Below the pieces are notes generated by a model. That model was not told the DNA's origin and did no database searches. It saw only the letters and a list, made by a program, of their open reading frames with translations. This document shows positions 1 to 14,326 of a stretch of 64,000 nt of DNA, piece by piece. Position 1 is the stretch's first letter. Each line of letters begins with the position of its first letter. The translations under genes and the position numbers were made by a program. The DNA comes from Plumapathes pennacea. Its lineage: Eukaryota > Cnidaria > Anthozoa > Antipatharia > Myriopathidae. The stretch is taken from NCBI GenBank assembly GCA_964036295.1, contig OZ038469.1, forward strand, positions 16,487,591-16,551,590, given 5' to 3'.

Positions 1-2029
1 CGATCTCGCTATAGTTTACGGCTGATTGACATGAGGGTCAGTTTGATGCATCCCTTTTAGTACTTACAGATATCATGGTACGCACTAGAAGGGATGCACC
101 AAAACGACTTTATCTCAGAGGTCTCACACGACCAAAGAAATTGAAGTCGGAATGAATGAAAAGTGTTTATCAGTGACGGAGATACAAATTAAAGATGTTT
201 GTTCAGTTTAATATAACTTTCTACCGCGATCTCGCTATAGTTTACGGCTGATTGACATAAGGGTCATTTTGATGTATCCCTTTTAATACTTACAGATATC
301 GTGGTACGCACTAGAAGGGATGCACCAAAACGACCTTATCTCAGAGGTCTCACAGGACCAAGGAAATTGAAGTCCGGATGAATGAAAACTGTTTGTGAGT
401 AACGGATATGCAAATTAACGATAATTATTGAGTTAATTTAACTTTCTACCGCGATCTCGCTATAGTTTACGGCTGATTGACATGAGGGTCAGTTTGATGC
501 ATCCCTTTTAGTACTTACAGATATCATGTTACGCACTAGAAGGGATGCACCAAAACGACTTTATCTCAGAGGTCTCACACGACCAAGGAAATTGAAGTCG
601 GAATGAATGAAAAGTGTTTATCAGTGACGGAGATACAAATTAAAGATGTTTGTTGAGTTTAATATAACTTTCTACCGCGATCTCGCTATAGTTTACGGCT
701 GATTGACATAAGGGTCATTTTGATGTATCCCTTTTAGTACTTACAGATATCGTGGTACGCACTAGAAGGGATGCACCAAAACGACCTTATCTCAGAGGTC
801 TCACACGACCAAGGAAATTGAAGTCCGGATGAATGAAAACTGATTGTGAGTAACGGAGATGCAAATTAACGATAATCAAGGAGTTAATTTAACTTTCTAC
901 CGCGATCTTGCTATAGTATACGGCTGATTGACATGAGGGTCAGTTTGATGCATCCCTTTTAGTACTTACAGATATCGTGGTACGCACTAGAAGGGATGCA
1001 CCAAAACGACCTTATCTCATAGGTCTCACACGACCAAGGAAATTGAAGTCGGAATGAATGAAAACTGTTTATCAGTGACGGAGATACAAATTAAAGATGA
1101 TTTTTGAGTTTAATATTACTTTCTACCGCGATCTCGCTATAGTTTACGGCTGATTGACAAAAGGGTCATTTTGATGCATCCCGTTTAGTACTTACAGATA
1201 TCGTGGTACGCACTAGAGGGGATGCACCAAAACGACCTTATCTCATAGGTCTCACACGACCAAGGAAATTGAAGTCCGGATGAATGAAAACTGATTATGT
1301 GTAACGGAGATGCAAATTAACGATAATTATTGAGTTAATATAACTTTCTACCGCGATCTCGCTATAGTTTACGGCTGATTGACATGAGAGTCATTTTGAT
1401 GCATCCCTTTTAGTACTTACAGATATCGTGGTACGTACTTGAAGGGATGCACCAAAACGACCTTATCTCAGAGGTCTCACACGACCAAGGAAATTGAAGT
1501 CCGGATGAATGAAAACTGTTTATGAGTGACGGAGATACACATTAACGATAATTAATGAATTTAATTTAACTTTCTACAGCGATCTCGCTATAGTTTACGG
1601 CTGATTGACATGAGGGTCATTTTGATGCATCCCTTTTAGTACTTACAGATATCGTGGTACGCACTAGAAGGGATGCACCAGAACAACCTTATCTCAGAGG
1701 TCTCACACGACCAAAGAAATTGAAGTCCGGATGAATGAAAACTGTTTATCAGTAACGGAGGTACAAATTAAAGATGTTGTTGAGTTTAAAATAACTTTCT
1801 ACCGCGATCTCGCTATAGTTTACGTCTGATTGACATGAGGGTCATTTTGTTGCATCCCTTTTAGTACTTACAGATATCGTGGTAGGCACTAGAAGGGATG
1901 CACCAAAACGACCTTATCTCAGAGATCTCACACGACCAAGGAAATTGAAGTCCGGATGAATGAAAACTGTTTATGAGTAACGGAGATGCAAATTAACGAT
2001 ATTTATTGAGTTAATTTAACTTTCTACCG

Positions 2030-4508
2030 CGATCTCGCTATAGTTTACGGCTGATTGACATGAGGGTCAGTTTGATGCATCCCTTTTAGTACTTACAGAT
2101 ATCATGGTACGCACTAGAAGGGATGCACGAAAACGACTTTATCTCAGAGGTCTCACACGACCAAAGAAATTGAAGTCGGAATGAATGAAAAGTGTTTATC
2201 AGTGACGGAGATACAAATTAAAGATGTTTGTTGAGTTTAATATAACTTTCTACCGCGATCTCGCTATAGTTTACGGCTGATTGACATAAGGGTCATTTTG
2301 ATGTATCCCTTTTAGTACTTACAGATATCGTGGTACGCACTAGAAGGGATGCACCAAAACGACCTTATCTCAGAGGTCTCACAGGACCAAGGAAATTGAA
2401 GTCCGGATGAATGAAAACTGTTTGTGAGTAACGGATATGCAAATTAACGATAATCAAGAAGTTAATTTAACTTTCTACCGCGATCTTGCTATAGTATACG
2501 GCTGATTGACATGAGGGTCAGTTTGATGCATCCCTTTTAGTACTTACAGATATCGTGGTACGCACTAGAAGGGATGCACCAAAACGACCTTATCTCATAG
2601 GTCTCACACGACCAAGGAAATTGAAGTCGGAATGAATGAAAACTGTTTATCAGTGACGGAGATACAAATTAAAGATATTTTTTGAGTTTAATATAACTTT
2701 CTACCGCGATCTCGCTATAGTTTACGGCTGATTGACATAAGGGTCATTTTGATGCATCCCGTTTAGTACTTACAGATATCGTGGTACGCACTAGAAGGGA
2801 TGCACCAAAACGACCTTATCTCATAGGTCTCACACGACCAAGGAAATTGAAGTCCGGATGAATGAAAACTGATTATGTGTAACGGAGATGCAAATTAACG
2901 ATAATTATTGAGTTAATATAACTTTCTACCGCGATCTCGCTATAGTTTACGGCTGATTGACATGAGAGTCATTTTGATGCATCCCTTTTAGTACTTACAG
3001 ATGTCGTGGTACGTACTTGAAGGGATGCACCAAAACGACCTTATCTCAGAGGTCTCACAGGACCAAGGAAATTGAAGTCCGGACAATAAAAACTGTTTAT
3101 GAGTAACGGAGATACACATTAACGATAATTAATGAATTTAATTAAACATTCTACCGCGATCTCGCTATAGTTTCCGGCTGATTGACATGAGGATCATTTT
3201 GATGTATCCCTTTTAGTACTTACAGATATCGTTGTACGCACTAGAAGGGATGCACCAAAACGACCTTATCTCAGAGGTCTCACACGACCAAAAAAATTGA
3301 AGTCCGGATGAATGAAAACTGTTTATGAGCGACGAAGATAAAAATTAAAGATGTCTGTTGAGTTTAATTTAGCTTTCTACAGTGATCTCGCTATAGTTTA
3401 CGGCTGATTGACATGAGGGTCATTTTGATGCATCCCTTTTAGTACTTACAGATATCGTGGTACGCACTAGAAGGGATGCACCAAAACGACCTTATCTCAG
3501 AGATCTCACACGACCAAGGAAATTGAAGTCCGGATGAATGAAAACTGTTTATGAGTAACGGAGATGCAAATTAATGATAATTAATGAGTTAATTTAACTT
3601 TCTACCGCGATCTCGCTATAATTTACAGCTGATTGACATGAGGGTCAGTTTGATGCATCCCTTTTAGTACTTACAGATATCGTGGTACGCACTAGAAGGG
3701 ATGCACTAAAACGACCTTATCTCATAGGTCTCACACGACCAAGGAAATTGAAGTCCGGATGAATGAAAACTGTTTATCAGTGACGGAGATACAAATTAAA
3801 GATGATTGTTGAGTTTAATTTAACTTTCTACCGCGATCTCGCTATAGTTTACGGCTGATTGACATTAGGGTCATTTTGATGCATCTTTTTTAGTACTTAC
3901 AGATATCGTGGTACGTACTTGAAGGATGCACCAAAACGACCTTATCTCATAGGTCTCACACGACCAAGGAAATTGAAGTCCGGATGAATGAAAACTGTTT
4001 ATGAGTAACGGAGATGCAAATTAACGATAATTAATGAGTTAATTTAACTTTCTACCGCGATCTCGCTATAGTTTACGGCTGATTGACATAAGGGTCAATT
4101 TGATGTATCCCTTTTAGTACTTACAGATATCGTGGTACGCACTAGAAGGGATGCACCAAAACGACCTTATCTCATAGGTCTCACACGACCAAGGAAATTG
4201 AAGTCCGGATGAATGAAAACTGTTTATCAGTGACGGAGATACAAATTAAAGATGTTTGTTGAGTTTAATATAACTTTCTACCGCGATCTCGCTATAGTTT
4301 ACGGCTGATTGACAATAGGGTCATTTTGATGCATCCCTTTTAGTACTTACAGATATCGTGGTACGCACTAGAAGGGATGCACCAAAACGACCTTATCTCA
4401 TAGGTCTCACACGACCAAGGAAATTGAAGTCCGGATGAATGAAAACTGATTATGTGTAACGGAGATGCAAATTAACGATAATTATTGAGTTAATATAACT
4501 TTCTACCG
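2030..4508 (+). repeat. Higher-order repeat copy 1 (11 monomers, 2479 bp)
   Basis: Monomers start at 2030, 2256, 2481, 2707, 2932, 3157, 3383, 3608, 3834, 4058 and 4284. Diagnostic variants mark the individual monomers: ATCATGGTACG in the first, CTTGCTATAGTATACGG in the third, ATCCCGTTTAG in the fourth, a TTTCCGGCTG in the sixth and a one-base deletion (GAAGGATGC) in the ninth. The same ordered set of variants recurs 2479 bp later. Confidence 0.95.
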
Positions 4509-6987
4509 CGATCTCGCTATAGTTTACGGCTGATTGACATGAGGGTCAGTTTGATGCATCCCTTTTAGTACTTACAGATATCATGGTACGCACTAGAAGG
4601 GATGCACGAAAACGACTTTATCTCAGAGGTCTCACACGACCAAAGAAATTGAAGTCGGAATGAATGAAAAGTGTTTATCAGTGACGGAGATACAAATTAA
4701 AGATGTTTGTTGAGTTTAATATAACTTTCTACCGCGATCTCGCTATAGTTTACGGCTGATTGACATAAGGGTCATTTTGATGTATCCCTTTTAGTACTTA
4801 CAGATATCGTGGTACGCACTAGAAGGGATGCACCAAAACGACCTTATCTCAGAGGTCTCACAGGACCAAGGAAATTGAAGTCCGGATGAATGAAAACTGT
4901 TTGTGAGTAACGGATATGCAAATTAACGATAATCAAGAAGTTAATTTAACTTTCTACCGCGATCTTGCTATAGTATACGGCTGATTGACATGAGGGTCAG
5001 TTTGATGCATCCCTTTTAGTACTTACAGATATCGTGGTACGCACTAGAAGGGATGCACGAAAACGACTTTATCTCATAGGTCTCACACGACCAAGGAAAT
5101 TGAAGTCGGAATGAATGAAAACTGTTTATCAGTGACGGAGATACAAATTAAAGATATTTTTTGAGTTTAATATAACTTTCTACCGCGATCTCGCTATAGT
5201 TTACGGCTGATTGACATAAGGGTCATTTTGATGCATCCCGTTTAGTACTTACAGATATCGTGGTACGCACTAGAAGGGATGCACCAAAACGACCTTATCT
5301 CATAGGTCTCACACGACCAAGGAAATTGAAGTCCGGATGAATGAAAACTGATTATGTGTAACGGAGATGCAAATTAACGATAATTATTGAGTTAATATAA
5401 CTTTCTACCGCGATCTCGCTATAGTTTACGGCTGATTGACATGAGAGTCATTTTGATGCATCCCTTTTAGTACTTACAGATGTCGTGGTACGTACTTGAA
5501 GGGATGCACCAAAACGACCTTATCTCAGAGGTCTCACAGGACCAAGGAAATTGAAGTCCGGACAATAAAAACTGTTTATGAGTAACGGAGATACACATTA
5601 ACGATAATTAATGAATTTAATTAAACATTCTACCGCGATCTCGCTATAGTTTCCGGCTGATTGACATGAGGATCATTTTGATGTATCCCTTTTAGTACTT
5701 ACAGATATCGTTGTACGCACTAGAAGGGATGCACCAAAACGACCTTATCTCAGAAGTCTCACACGACCAAAAAAATTGAAGTCCGGATGAATGAAAACTG
5801 TTTATGAGCGACGAAGATAAAAATTAAAGATGTCTGTTGAGTTTAATTTAGCTTTTTACAGTGATCTCGCTATAGTTTACGGCTGATTGACATGAGGGTC
5901 ATTTTGATGCATCCCTTTTAGTACTTACAGATATCGTGGTACGCACTAGAAGGGATGCACCAAAACGACCTTATCTCAGAGATCTCACACGACCAAGGAA
6001 ATTGAAGTCCGGATGAATGAAAACTGTTTATGAGTAACGGAGATGCAAATTAATGATAATTAATGAGTTAATTTAACTTTCTACCGCGATCTCGCTATAA
6101 TTTACAGCTGATTGACATGAGGGTCAGTTTGATGCATCCCTTTTAGTACTTACAGATATCGTGGTACGCACTAGAAGGGATGCACCAAAACGACCTTATC
6201 TCATAGGTCTCACACGACCAAGGAAATTGAAGTCCGGATGAATGAAAACTGTTTATCAGTGACGGAGATACAAATTAAAGATGATTGTTGAGTTTAATTT
6301 AACTTTCTACCGCGATCTCGCTATAGTTTACGGCTGATTGACATTAGGGTCATTTTGATGCATCTTTTTTAGTACTTACAGATATCGTGGTACGTACTTG
6401 AAGGATGCACCAAAACGACCTTATCTCATAGGTCTCACACGACCAAGGAAATTGAAGTCCGGATGAATGAAAACTGTTTATGAGTAACGGAGATGCAAAT
6501 TAACGATAATTAATGAGTTAATTTAACTTTCTACCGCGATCTCGCTATAGTTTACGGCTGATTGACATAAGGGTCAATTTGATGTATCCCTTTTAGTACT
6601 TACAGATATCGTGGTACGCACTAGAAGGGATGCACCAAAACGACCTTATCTCATAGGTCTCACACGACCAAGGAAATTGAAGTCCGGATGAATGAAAACT
6701 GTTTATCAGTGACGGAGATACAAATTAAAGATGTTTGTTGAGTTTAATTTAACTTTCTACCGCGATCTCGCTATAGTTTACGGCTGATTGACAATAGGGT
6801 CATTTTGATGCATCCCTTTTAGTACTTACAGATATCGTGGTACGCACTAGAAGGGATGCACCAAAACGACCTTATCTCATAGGTCTCACACGACCAAGGA
6901 AATTGAAGTCCGGATGAATGAAAACTGATTATGTGTAACGGAGATGCAAATTAACGATAATTATTGAGTTAATATAACTTTCTACCG
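4509..6987 (+). repeat. Higher-order repeat copy 2
   Basis: Repeats copy 1 base for base over 2479 bp, apart from scattered substitutions. One example is GCACGAAAACGACTTT in its third monomer, where copy 1 has GCACCAAAACGACCTT. The start offset (4509 minus 2030) equals that of the next copy exactly. Confidence 0.95.
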
Positions 6988-9207
6988 CGATCTCGCTATA
7001 GTTTACGGCTGATTGACATGAGGGTCAGTTTGATGCATCCCTTTTAGTACTTACAGATATCATGGTACGCACTAGAAGGGATGCACGAAAACGACTTTAT
7101 CTCAGAGGTCTCACACGACCAAAGAAATTGAAGTCGGAATGAATGAAAAGTGTTTATCAGTGACGGAGATACAAATTAAAGATGTTTGTTGAGTTTAATA
7201 TAACTTTCTACCGCGATCTCGCTATAGTTTACGGCTGATTGACATAAGGGTCATTTTGATGTATCCCTTTTAGTACTTACAGATATCGTGGTACGCACTA
7301 GAAGGGATGCACCAAAACGACCTTATCTCAGAGGTCTCACAGGACCAAGGAAATTGAAGTCCGGATGAATGAAAACTGTTTGTGAGTAACGGATATGCAA
7401 ATTAACGATAATCAAGAAGTTAATTTAACTTTTTACCGCGATCTTGCTATAGTATACGGCTGATTGACATGAGGGTCAGTTTGATGCATCCCTTTTAGTA
7501 CTTACAGATATCGTGGTACGCACTAGAAGGGATGCACCAAAACGACCTTATCTCATAGGTCTCACACGACCAAGGAAATTGAAGTCGGAATGAATGAAAA
7601 CTGTTTATCAGTGACGGAGATACAAATTAAAGATATTTTTTGAGTTTAATATAACTTTCTACCGCGATCTCGCTATAGTTTACGGCTGATTGACATAAGG
7701 GCCATTTTGATGCATCCCGTTTAGTACTTACAGATATCGTGGTACGCACTAGAAGGGATGCACCAAAACGACCTTATCTCATAGGTCTCACACGACCAAG
7801 GAAATTGAAGTCCGGATGAATGAAAACTGATTATGTGTAACGGAGATGCAAATTAACGATAATTATTGAGTTAATATAACTTTCTACCGCGATCTCGCTA
7901 TAGTTTACGGCTGATTGACATGAGAGTCATTTTGATGCATCCCTTTTAGTACTTACAGATGTCGTGGTACGTACTTGAAGGGATGCACCAAAACGACCTT
8001 ATCTCAGAGGTCTCACAGGACCAAGGAAATTGAAGTCCGGACAATAAAAACTGTTTATGAGTAACGGAGATACACATTAACGATAATTAATGAATTTAAT
8101 TAAACATTCTACCGCGATCTCGCTATAGTTTCCGGCTGATTGACATGAGGATCATTTTGATGTATCCCTTTTAGTACTTACAGATATCGTTGTACGCACT
8201 AGAAGGGATGCACCAAAACGACCTTATCTCAGAAGTCTCACACGACCAAAAAAATTGAAGTCCGGATGAATGAAAACTGTTTATGAGCGACGAAGATAAA
8301 AATTAAAGATGTCTGTTGAGTTTAATTTAGCTTTTTACAGTGATCTCGCTATAGTTTACGGCTGATTGACATGAGGGTCATTTTGATGCATCCCTTTTAG
8401 TACTTACAGATATCGTGGTACGCACTAGAAGGGATGCACCAAAACGACCTTATCTCAGAGATCTCACACGACCAAGGAAATTGAAGTCCGGATGAATGAA
8501 AACTGTTTATGAGTAACGGAGATGCAAATTAATGATAATTAATGAGTTAATTTAACTTTCTACCGCGATCTCGCTATAATTTACAGCTGATTGACATGAG
8601 GGTCAGTTTGATGCATCCCTTTTAGTACTTACAGATATCGTGGTACGCACTAGAAGGGATGCACCAAAACGACCTTATCTCATAGGTCTCACACGACCAA
8701 GGAAATTGAAGTCCGGATGAATGAAAACTGTTTATCAGTGACGGAGATACAAATTAAAGATGATTGTTGAGTTTAATTTAGCTTTCTACCGCGATCTCGC
8801 TATAGTTTACGGCTGATTGACAATAGGGTCATTTTGATGCATCTTTTTTAGTACTTACAGATATCGTGGTACGTACTTGAAGGATGCACCAAAACGACCT
8901 TATCTCATAGGTCTCACACGACCAAGGAAATTGAAGTCCGGATGAATGAAAACTGTTTATGAGTAACGGAGATGCAAATTAACGATAATTAATGAGTTAA
9001 TTTAACTTTCTACCGCGATCTCGCTATAGTTTACGGCTGATTGACATAAAGGTCAATTTGATGTATCCCTTTTAGTACTTACAGATATCGTGGTACGCAC
9101 TAGAAGGGATGCACCAAAACGACCTTATCTCATAGGTCTCACACGACCAAGGAAATTGAAGTCCGGATGAATGAAAACTGTTTATCAGTGACGGAGATAC
9201 AAATTAA
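6988..9207 (+). repeat. Higher-order repeat copy 3, truncated
   Basis: Follows the order of copies 1 and 2 for about 2220 bp. It departs near 9207, at the end of its tenth monomer, where GGATAATTAATG replaces AGATGTTTGTTG. From there to 11324 the monomers belong to older or differently arranged variants. Confidence 0.9.
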
Positions 9208-12122
9208 GGATAATTAATGAATTTAATTTAACTTTCTACAGCGATCTCGCTATACTTTACCGCTGATTAAGATGAGGATTATTTTGATGCATCCCTTCTA
9301 GTACTTACCGATATCGTGGTACGCACTAGAAGGGATGCACCAAAATGATCTTATCTCAGAGGTCTCACACGACCAAGGAAATTGAAGTCCGGATGAATGA
9401 AAACTGTTTTTGAGTAACGGAGATACAAATTAACGATAATTAATGAGTTAATTTAACTTTCTACAGTGATCTTGCTATAGTTAACGGCTGATTGACATGA
9501 GGGTCATTTTGATGCATCCCTTTTAGTACTTACAGATATCGTGGTACGTACTTGAAGGGATGCACCAAAACGACCTTATCTCAGAGGTCTCACACGACCA
9601 AGGAAATTGAAGTCCGGATGAATGAAAACTGTTTATGAGTAACGGAGATACAAATTAACGATAATTAATGAATTTAATTTAACTTTCTACAGCGATCTCG
9701 CTATAGTTTACGGCTGATTGACATGAGGGTCATTTTGATGCATCCCTTTTAGTACTTACAGATATTGTGGTACGCACTAGAAGGGATGCACCAAAACGAC
9801 CTTATCTCAGAGGTCTTACACGACCAAGGAAATTGAAGTCCGGATGAATGAAAACTGTTTATGAGTAACGGAGATGCAATTTAACGATAATCAAGGAGTT
9901 AATTTAACTTTCTACCGCGATCTTGCTATAGTATACGGCTGATTGACATGAGGGTCAGTTTGATGCATCCCTTTTAGTACTTACAGATATCGTGGTACGC
10001 ACTAGAAGGGATGCACCAAAACGACCTTATCTCAGAGGTCTCACACGACCAAGGAAATTGAAGTCGGAATGAATGAAAACTGTTTATCAGTGACGGAGAT
10101 ACAAATTAAAGATGTTTGTTCAGTTTAATATAACTTTCTACCGCGATCTCGCTATAGTTTACGGCTGATTGACATAAGGGTCATTTTGATGCATCCCGTT
10201 TAGTACTTACAGATATCGTGGTACGCACTAGAAGGGATGCACCAAAACGACCTTATCTCAGAGGTCTCACACGACCAAGGAAATTGAAGTCCGGATGAAT
10301 GAAAACTGTTTATGAGTAACGGAGATGCAAATTAACGATAATTATTGAGTTAATTTAACTTTCTACCGCGATCTCGCTATAGTTTACGGCTGATTGACAT
10401 GAGGGTCATTTTGATGCATCCCTTTTAGTACTTACAGATATCGTGGTACGTACTTGAAGGGATGCACCAAAACGACCTTACCTCATAGGTCTCACACGAC
10501 CAAGAAAATTGAAGTCCGGATGAATGAAAACTGATTATGTGTAACGGAGATGCAAATTAACGATAATTATTGAGTTAATTTATCTTTCTACCGCGATCTC
10601 GCTATAGTTTACGGCTGATTGACATGAGAGTCATTTTGATGCATCCCTTTTAGTACTTACAGATATCGTGGTACGTACTTGAAGGATGCACCAAAACGAC
10701 CTTATCTCAGAGGTCTCACACGACCAAGGAAATTGAAGTCCGGATGAATGAAAACTGTTTATGAGTGACGGAGATACACATTAACGATAATTAATGAATT
10801 CATTTAACTTTCTACCGCGATCTCGCTATAGTTTACGACTGATTGACATGAGGGTCAGTTTGATGCATCCCGTTTAGTACTTACAGATATCGTGGTACGC
10901 ACTAGAAGGGATGCACCAAAACGACCTTATCTCAGAGGTCTCACACGACCAAGGAAATTCAAGTCCGGATGAATGAAAACTGTTTATGTGTAACGGAGAT
11001 GCAAATTAACGATAATTATTGAGTTAATTTAACTTTCTACGGCGATCTCGCTATAGTTTACGACTGATTGACATGAGGGTCAGTTTGATGCATCCCTTTT
11101 AGTACTTACCGATATCGTGGTACGCACTAGAAGGGATGCACCAAAACGACCTTATCTCATATAGGTCTCACACAACCAAGGAAATTGAAGTCCGGATGAA
11201 TGAAAACTGTTTATCAGTAACGGAGATACAAATTAAAGATGTTGTTGAGTTTAAAATAACTTTCTACCGCGATCTCGCTATAGTTTACGTCTGATTGACA
11301 TGAGGGTCATCTTGTTGCATCCTTCAAAGCTGCAGTGCCTGACTGCCGAGCCATATCTGAAAATGAACATTGAATATGCTTGGACTACAAGAAACATAAA
11401 ATACTACTATTTAGAAAACAGAAGACAGAAAAACAAAAGAAAATGGAAAGGAAAAATATGGAGAGAAAGGAAAGAAATGGGTAAACAGTCTTACAAATTC
11501 TAATGGGAACCCAAAATGTTAAAACATTCATAAATACAGCAGTAAATACAGCCACATTATTATCATTGTAGGTGGACATCCATTATTGGATAACCTCGTG
11601 CTGCGTTTAAACCCCTTTGATTCAAACTGCCTACAATATTTATTCTCTCTGTTTATTTTTAATTGGCGGATGTATGTTGTGGATAACAAAAAGGCTATTT
11701 TTCTCTTTGCTTATTTACTAATTTAACCGGTGTTTCTGTGTAAAATCTACAGGATACATCTTTTTTTTTTTTTTTTTTTTTGCAGATAAATATCGATGTA
11801 CAGACATAAACTTTGCAAGGAAATTAAATGGTAAACCTGGATAGTCCCATTTCTTCGTCAGCGGCTTCTCAAATCTGAACAAAAAAAAAGGAAGATGCTT
11901 AGAAAAGTAACACATCTATCGAGAATATCCTTGGCGCAACTAGGTTTACAGAGAAGAGTACATACTTGGTCATTCCTACACCAACAACAAATACACCATC
12001 CGCCATGTTGGTTAAAACTAGTTCACAGGCTTCGCGCGGTTAGCAGCACATTTAATAAATAATTTCCACTTGGCGAAGCGCCTCGTGAGTCCACAAGATT
12101 TTGACCATGTGATGACGTAAAT

Positions 12123-12282
12123 CGTGGTAAATAAGAGTCCACACCGCGGCAAACCAGTGGAAATTTATTTTTTACCACAATATTTAGAAATATAAAAGAA
12201 AGTTTCGTTGTATTTCGTAGCAAAGCGTGACACGCTGGCGTCAGCTGGCGTCACATCGTTGTTTGGACTCTTATTTACCACG
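12123..12282. repeat. Inverted repeat with 19 bp perfect arms
   Basis: The arm CGTGGTAAATAAGAGTCCA at 12123-12141 is matched exactly by its reverse complement at 12264-12282, enclosing about 122 bp. Size and arm structure fit a small non-autonomous DNA transposon remnant or a hairpin-forming element. No clear target-site duplication is seen. Confidence 0.7.
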
Positions 12283-14326
12283 GTTAATCGACCAGTCAGA
12301 GAGCGAGAAACTAGTATTAATATGTTTTACACCTCCCGGACCCTCTGCGTTTCTGTCGACTGATCTTCCGTTTTCTTCACTTCCGGACTACGTCGAGATG
12401 AATACAAAAGAACCGATTATCTTCGGCTGAGTCTTAAAAGCAGTCAAAACGAGTCCGCACTACATTTCTCCCACTGTGTCAAAAGCGGCGTACACGGGAA
12501 TATCCGTGTCATTGATATTATGTTTGCACGCTGCGCGTCAAGGACGAGAATGCCGCGTGTCTTATCACGTGGAGTGTCACTTAGAATCCAGTTCACGACA
12601 CGTCCCTACACGGAGTGTCTGTTAGTGTCACGTATCCCAACACTCGCACGTTGCGTGTAGTCCCATGTCGAGCAACCTGATACTCGAGTTACTTAGCGTG
12701 TTTGGAATGGGAACGCGAGGTGTCTACGCATGTGGCGTGTCACAAAGAGCCTGATTCATGCCACTTTGTTACACGAAGTGTCCGGCGTGTTATCTGGTGT
12801 CGTACGACGAGTACTTTGTGGCAAGCACGTCCGTCTTTATGTCAGTAAATCTTCACGCCAAGGAGAATGTAAACTTGAGTTTGAAATTTTCAATGTTTAG
12901 GCAAAGTCAGGGGGCTGTTTAAATATTTTTTGAGACCGATTTAGTCGTGTATCAAGTGGTAAATTTAGTTATTTCCATGTTTCCTGATTGTTTTCAGTTG
13001 GATTAAACTGACACTTGATAGAAACAGTAAAGTAGAAGTCTAAAGACTCTCCTGACGCCATTGCGATAATTGCAGTTTTGCGCCGCATGGCAGCACGGGA
13101 GATCAAGGCGAGCAAAATTCTTTATGTATACAAAATTTGAATACATCCTAATATTTCCTTGAATGTCATTTAGTTGCAACTCCCACGGGGGAGAAGGCTA
13201 CGAACGGAAAGACAAGGAGAGGGAAAACGATCATGAACGAATCATGAAGCCACAGGCAAACAGATGTGAGAGACAAAGGCCTCCCACATGTGGTATATCT
13301 GTAATTTTGGTGCTACATGTTCACCATAACTGATTCTGGATATTACAAGATCAACTAACACGTGTTAATGCATTTTAGCATGCTTTCTTATCTGTGGTTG
13401 CTCCGTTATTACTAGGATGAAGTTCATATGCTGCATAACCGACAGGAGGACGAAAAGCGAGGGGTATGTATATGAAAAAGTCCTGAAAATTATCTTCATA
13501 ATATCCTTTTCTTATTGACGTTCATACATGCAGCGTGTGTCTTTTCTATTTAGTATTGACAGCACTCACAATAAAAGAGTTAGGCTTTCTGTACGAGCAG
13601 CTCTCAAAAGAAAATGACAGTTATCCAAAAAGCGTTGTAATGCGTAAGCTCTACAAACATCTTTCCTCACATATAACGTCTTTGTATAGAATATGTGTAG
13701 TACATGATTATAAAATAAACGTCGGCTTGCGGTATCTGTACAGCTGACGCTAAAACCTGGAATTTGTACAGGGTTATATAGGTCTCATGTTTGTTGCCCC
13801 GCTTTATGTTTTCAGGTGCTATTTCAAGATGCTATGAAACGAAGAGGCAACAGCATCTTGACAACTTGCCTGACAGGAGGGAAGCCGTAGGAAAACGGCA
13901 CAGAAATGTATTGACCTATGATATACTTGTTTGCAATAAAACTGATTAACCTGAACATATTGCATGGTGTTTCGCTTTGAACTACACATGGCAGAGGGAG
14001 GCCGATATAGAACTGAATGCATTGCAGAAATAAAATAGTGCCGTAATGTAATATATATAAATTCTGCAAGGTAAAGCAAAAAGCCAGAAGAATTCGTCAC
14101 ATTCATTACTTGAGAACTGTGGAATTTCAGTGGCGGGATACGAGGCGCGTCGCGTAATTTCTTGGCGTACACGATTCCCAGTACGTACAAAATTCAGCTA
14201 ATATAAACAGCGTGCTCTAGCAGTCACGCCAAGCGTCGTGTAATGCCCGGTGCTTGATTCCCAGGTAATTTTTGCGTGTCGTTCAATATCATGACGTTCC
14301 CGGAGCCAAACACGCCAAGTATCAAA

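Larger units (their letters stand above)
1..11324. repeat. Tandem satellite array, about 225 bp monomer
   Basis: About 50 head-to-tail monomers of 224-226 bp run from the window edge to 11324. Monomer starts, taken at the CGAT of the shared CGATCTCGCTATAG, fall at 1, 227, 452, 678, 903, 1129, 1354, 1580, 1804 and 2030, then continue regularly. Two classes alternate: class a (226 bp, second half with GTGACGGAGATACAAATTAA) and class b (225 bp, with GTAACGGAGATGCAAATTAA). Every monomer carries an imperfect inverted repeat around the GATATCGTGG segment. No ORF of note occurs. The array continues left of the window. Its right edge is abrupt: the last monomer starts at 11270 and stops inside the left hairpin arm. 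This is non-coding satellite DNA; a pericentromeric or heterochromatic site is possible but not shown. Confidence 0.98.

Noticed and set aside
1-11324. Possible CRISPR-like array of regular repeats
   Set aside because: The repeats abut without spacers; the whole 225 bp unit is repeated and the setting is eukaryotic.
1-11324. CENP-B box in the satellite
   Set aside because: I looked for the TTCG...CGGGA pattern in the monomer and did not see it; no centromere claim is made on that basis.
13819-14190. Minus-strand ORF of 123 codons
   Set aside because: No family resemblance; overlaps another frame equally open and lies next to repeat-rich DNA.
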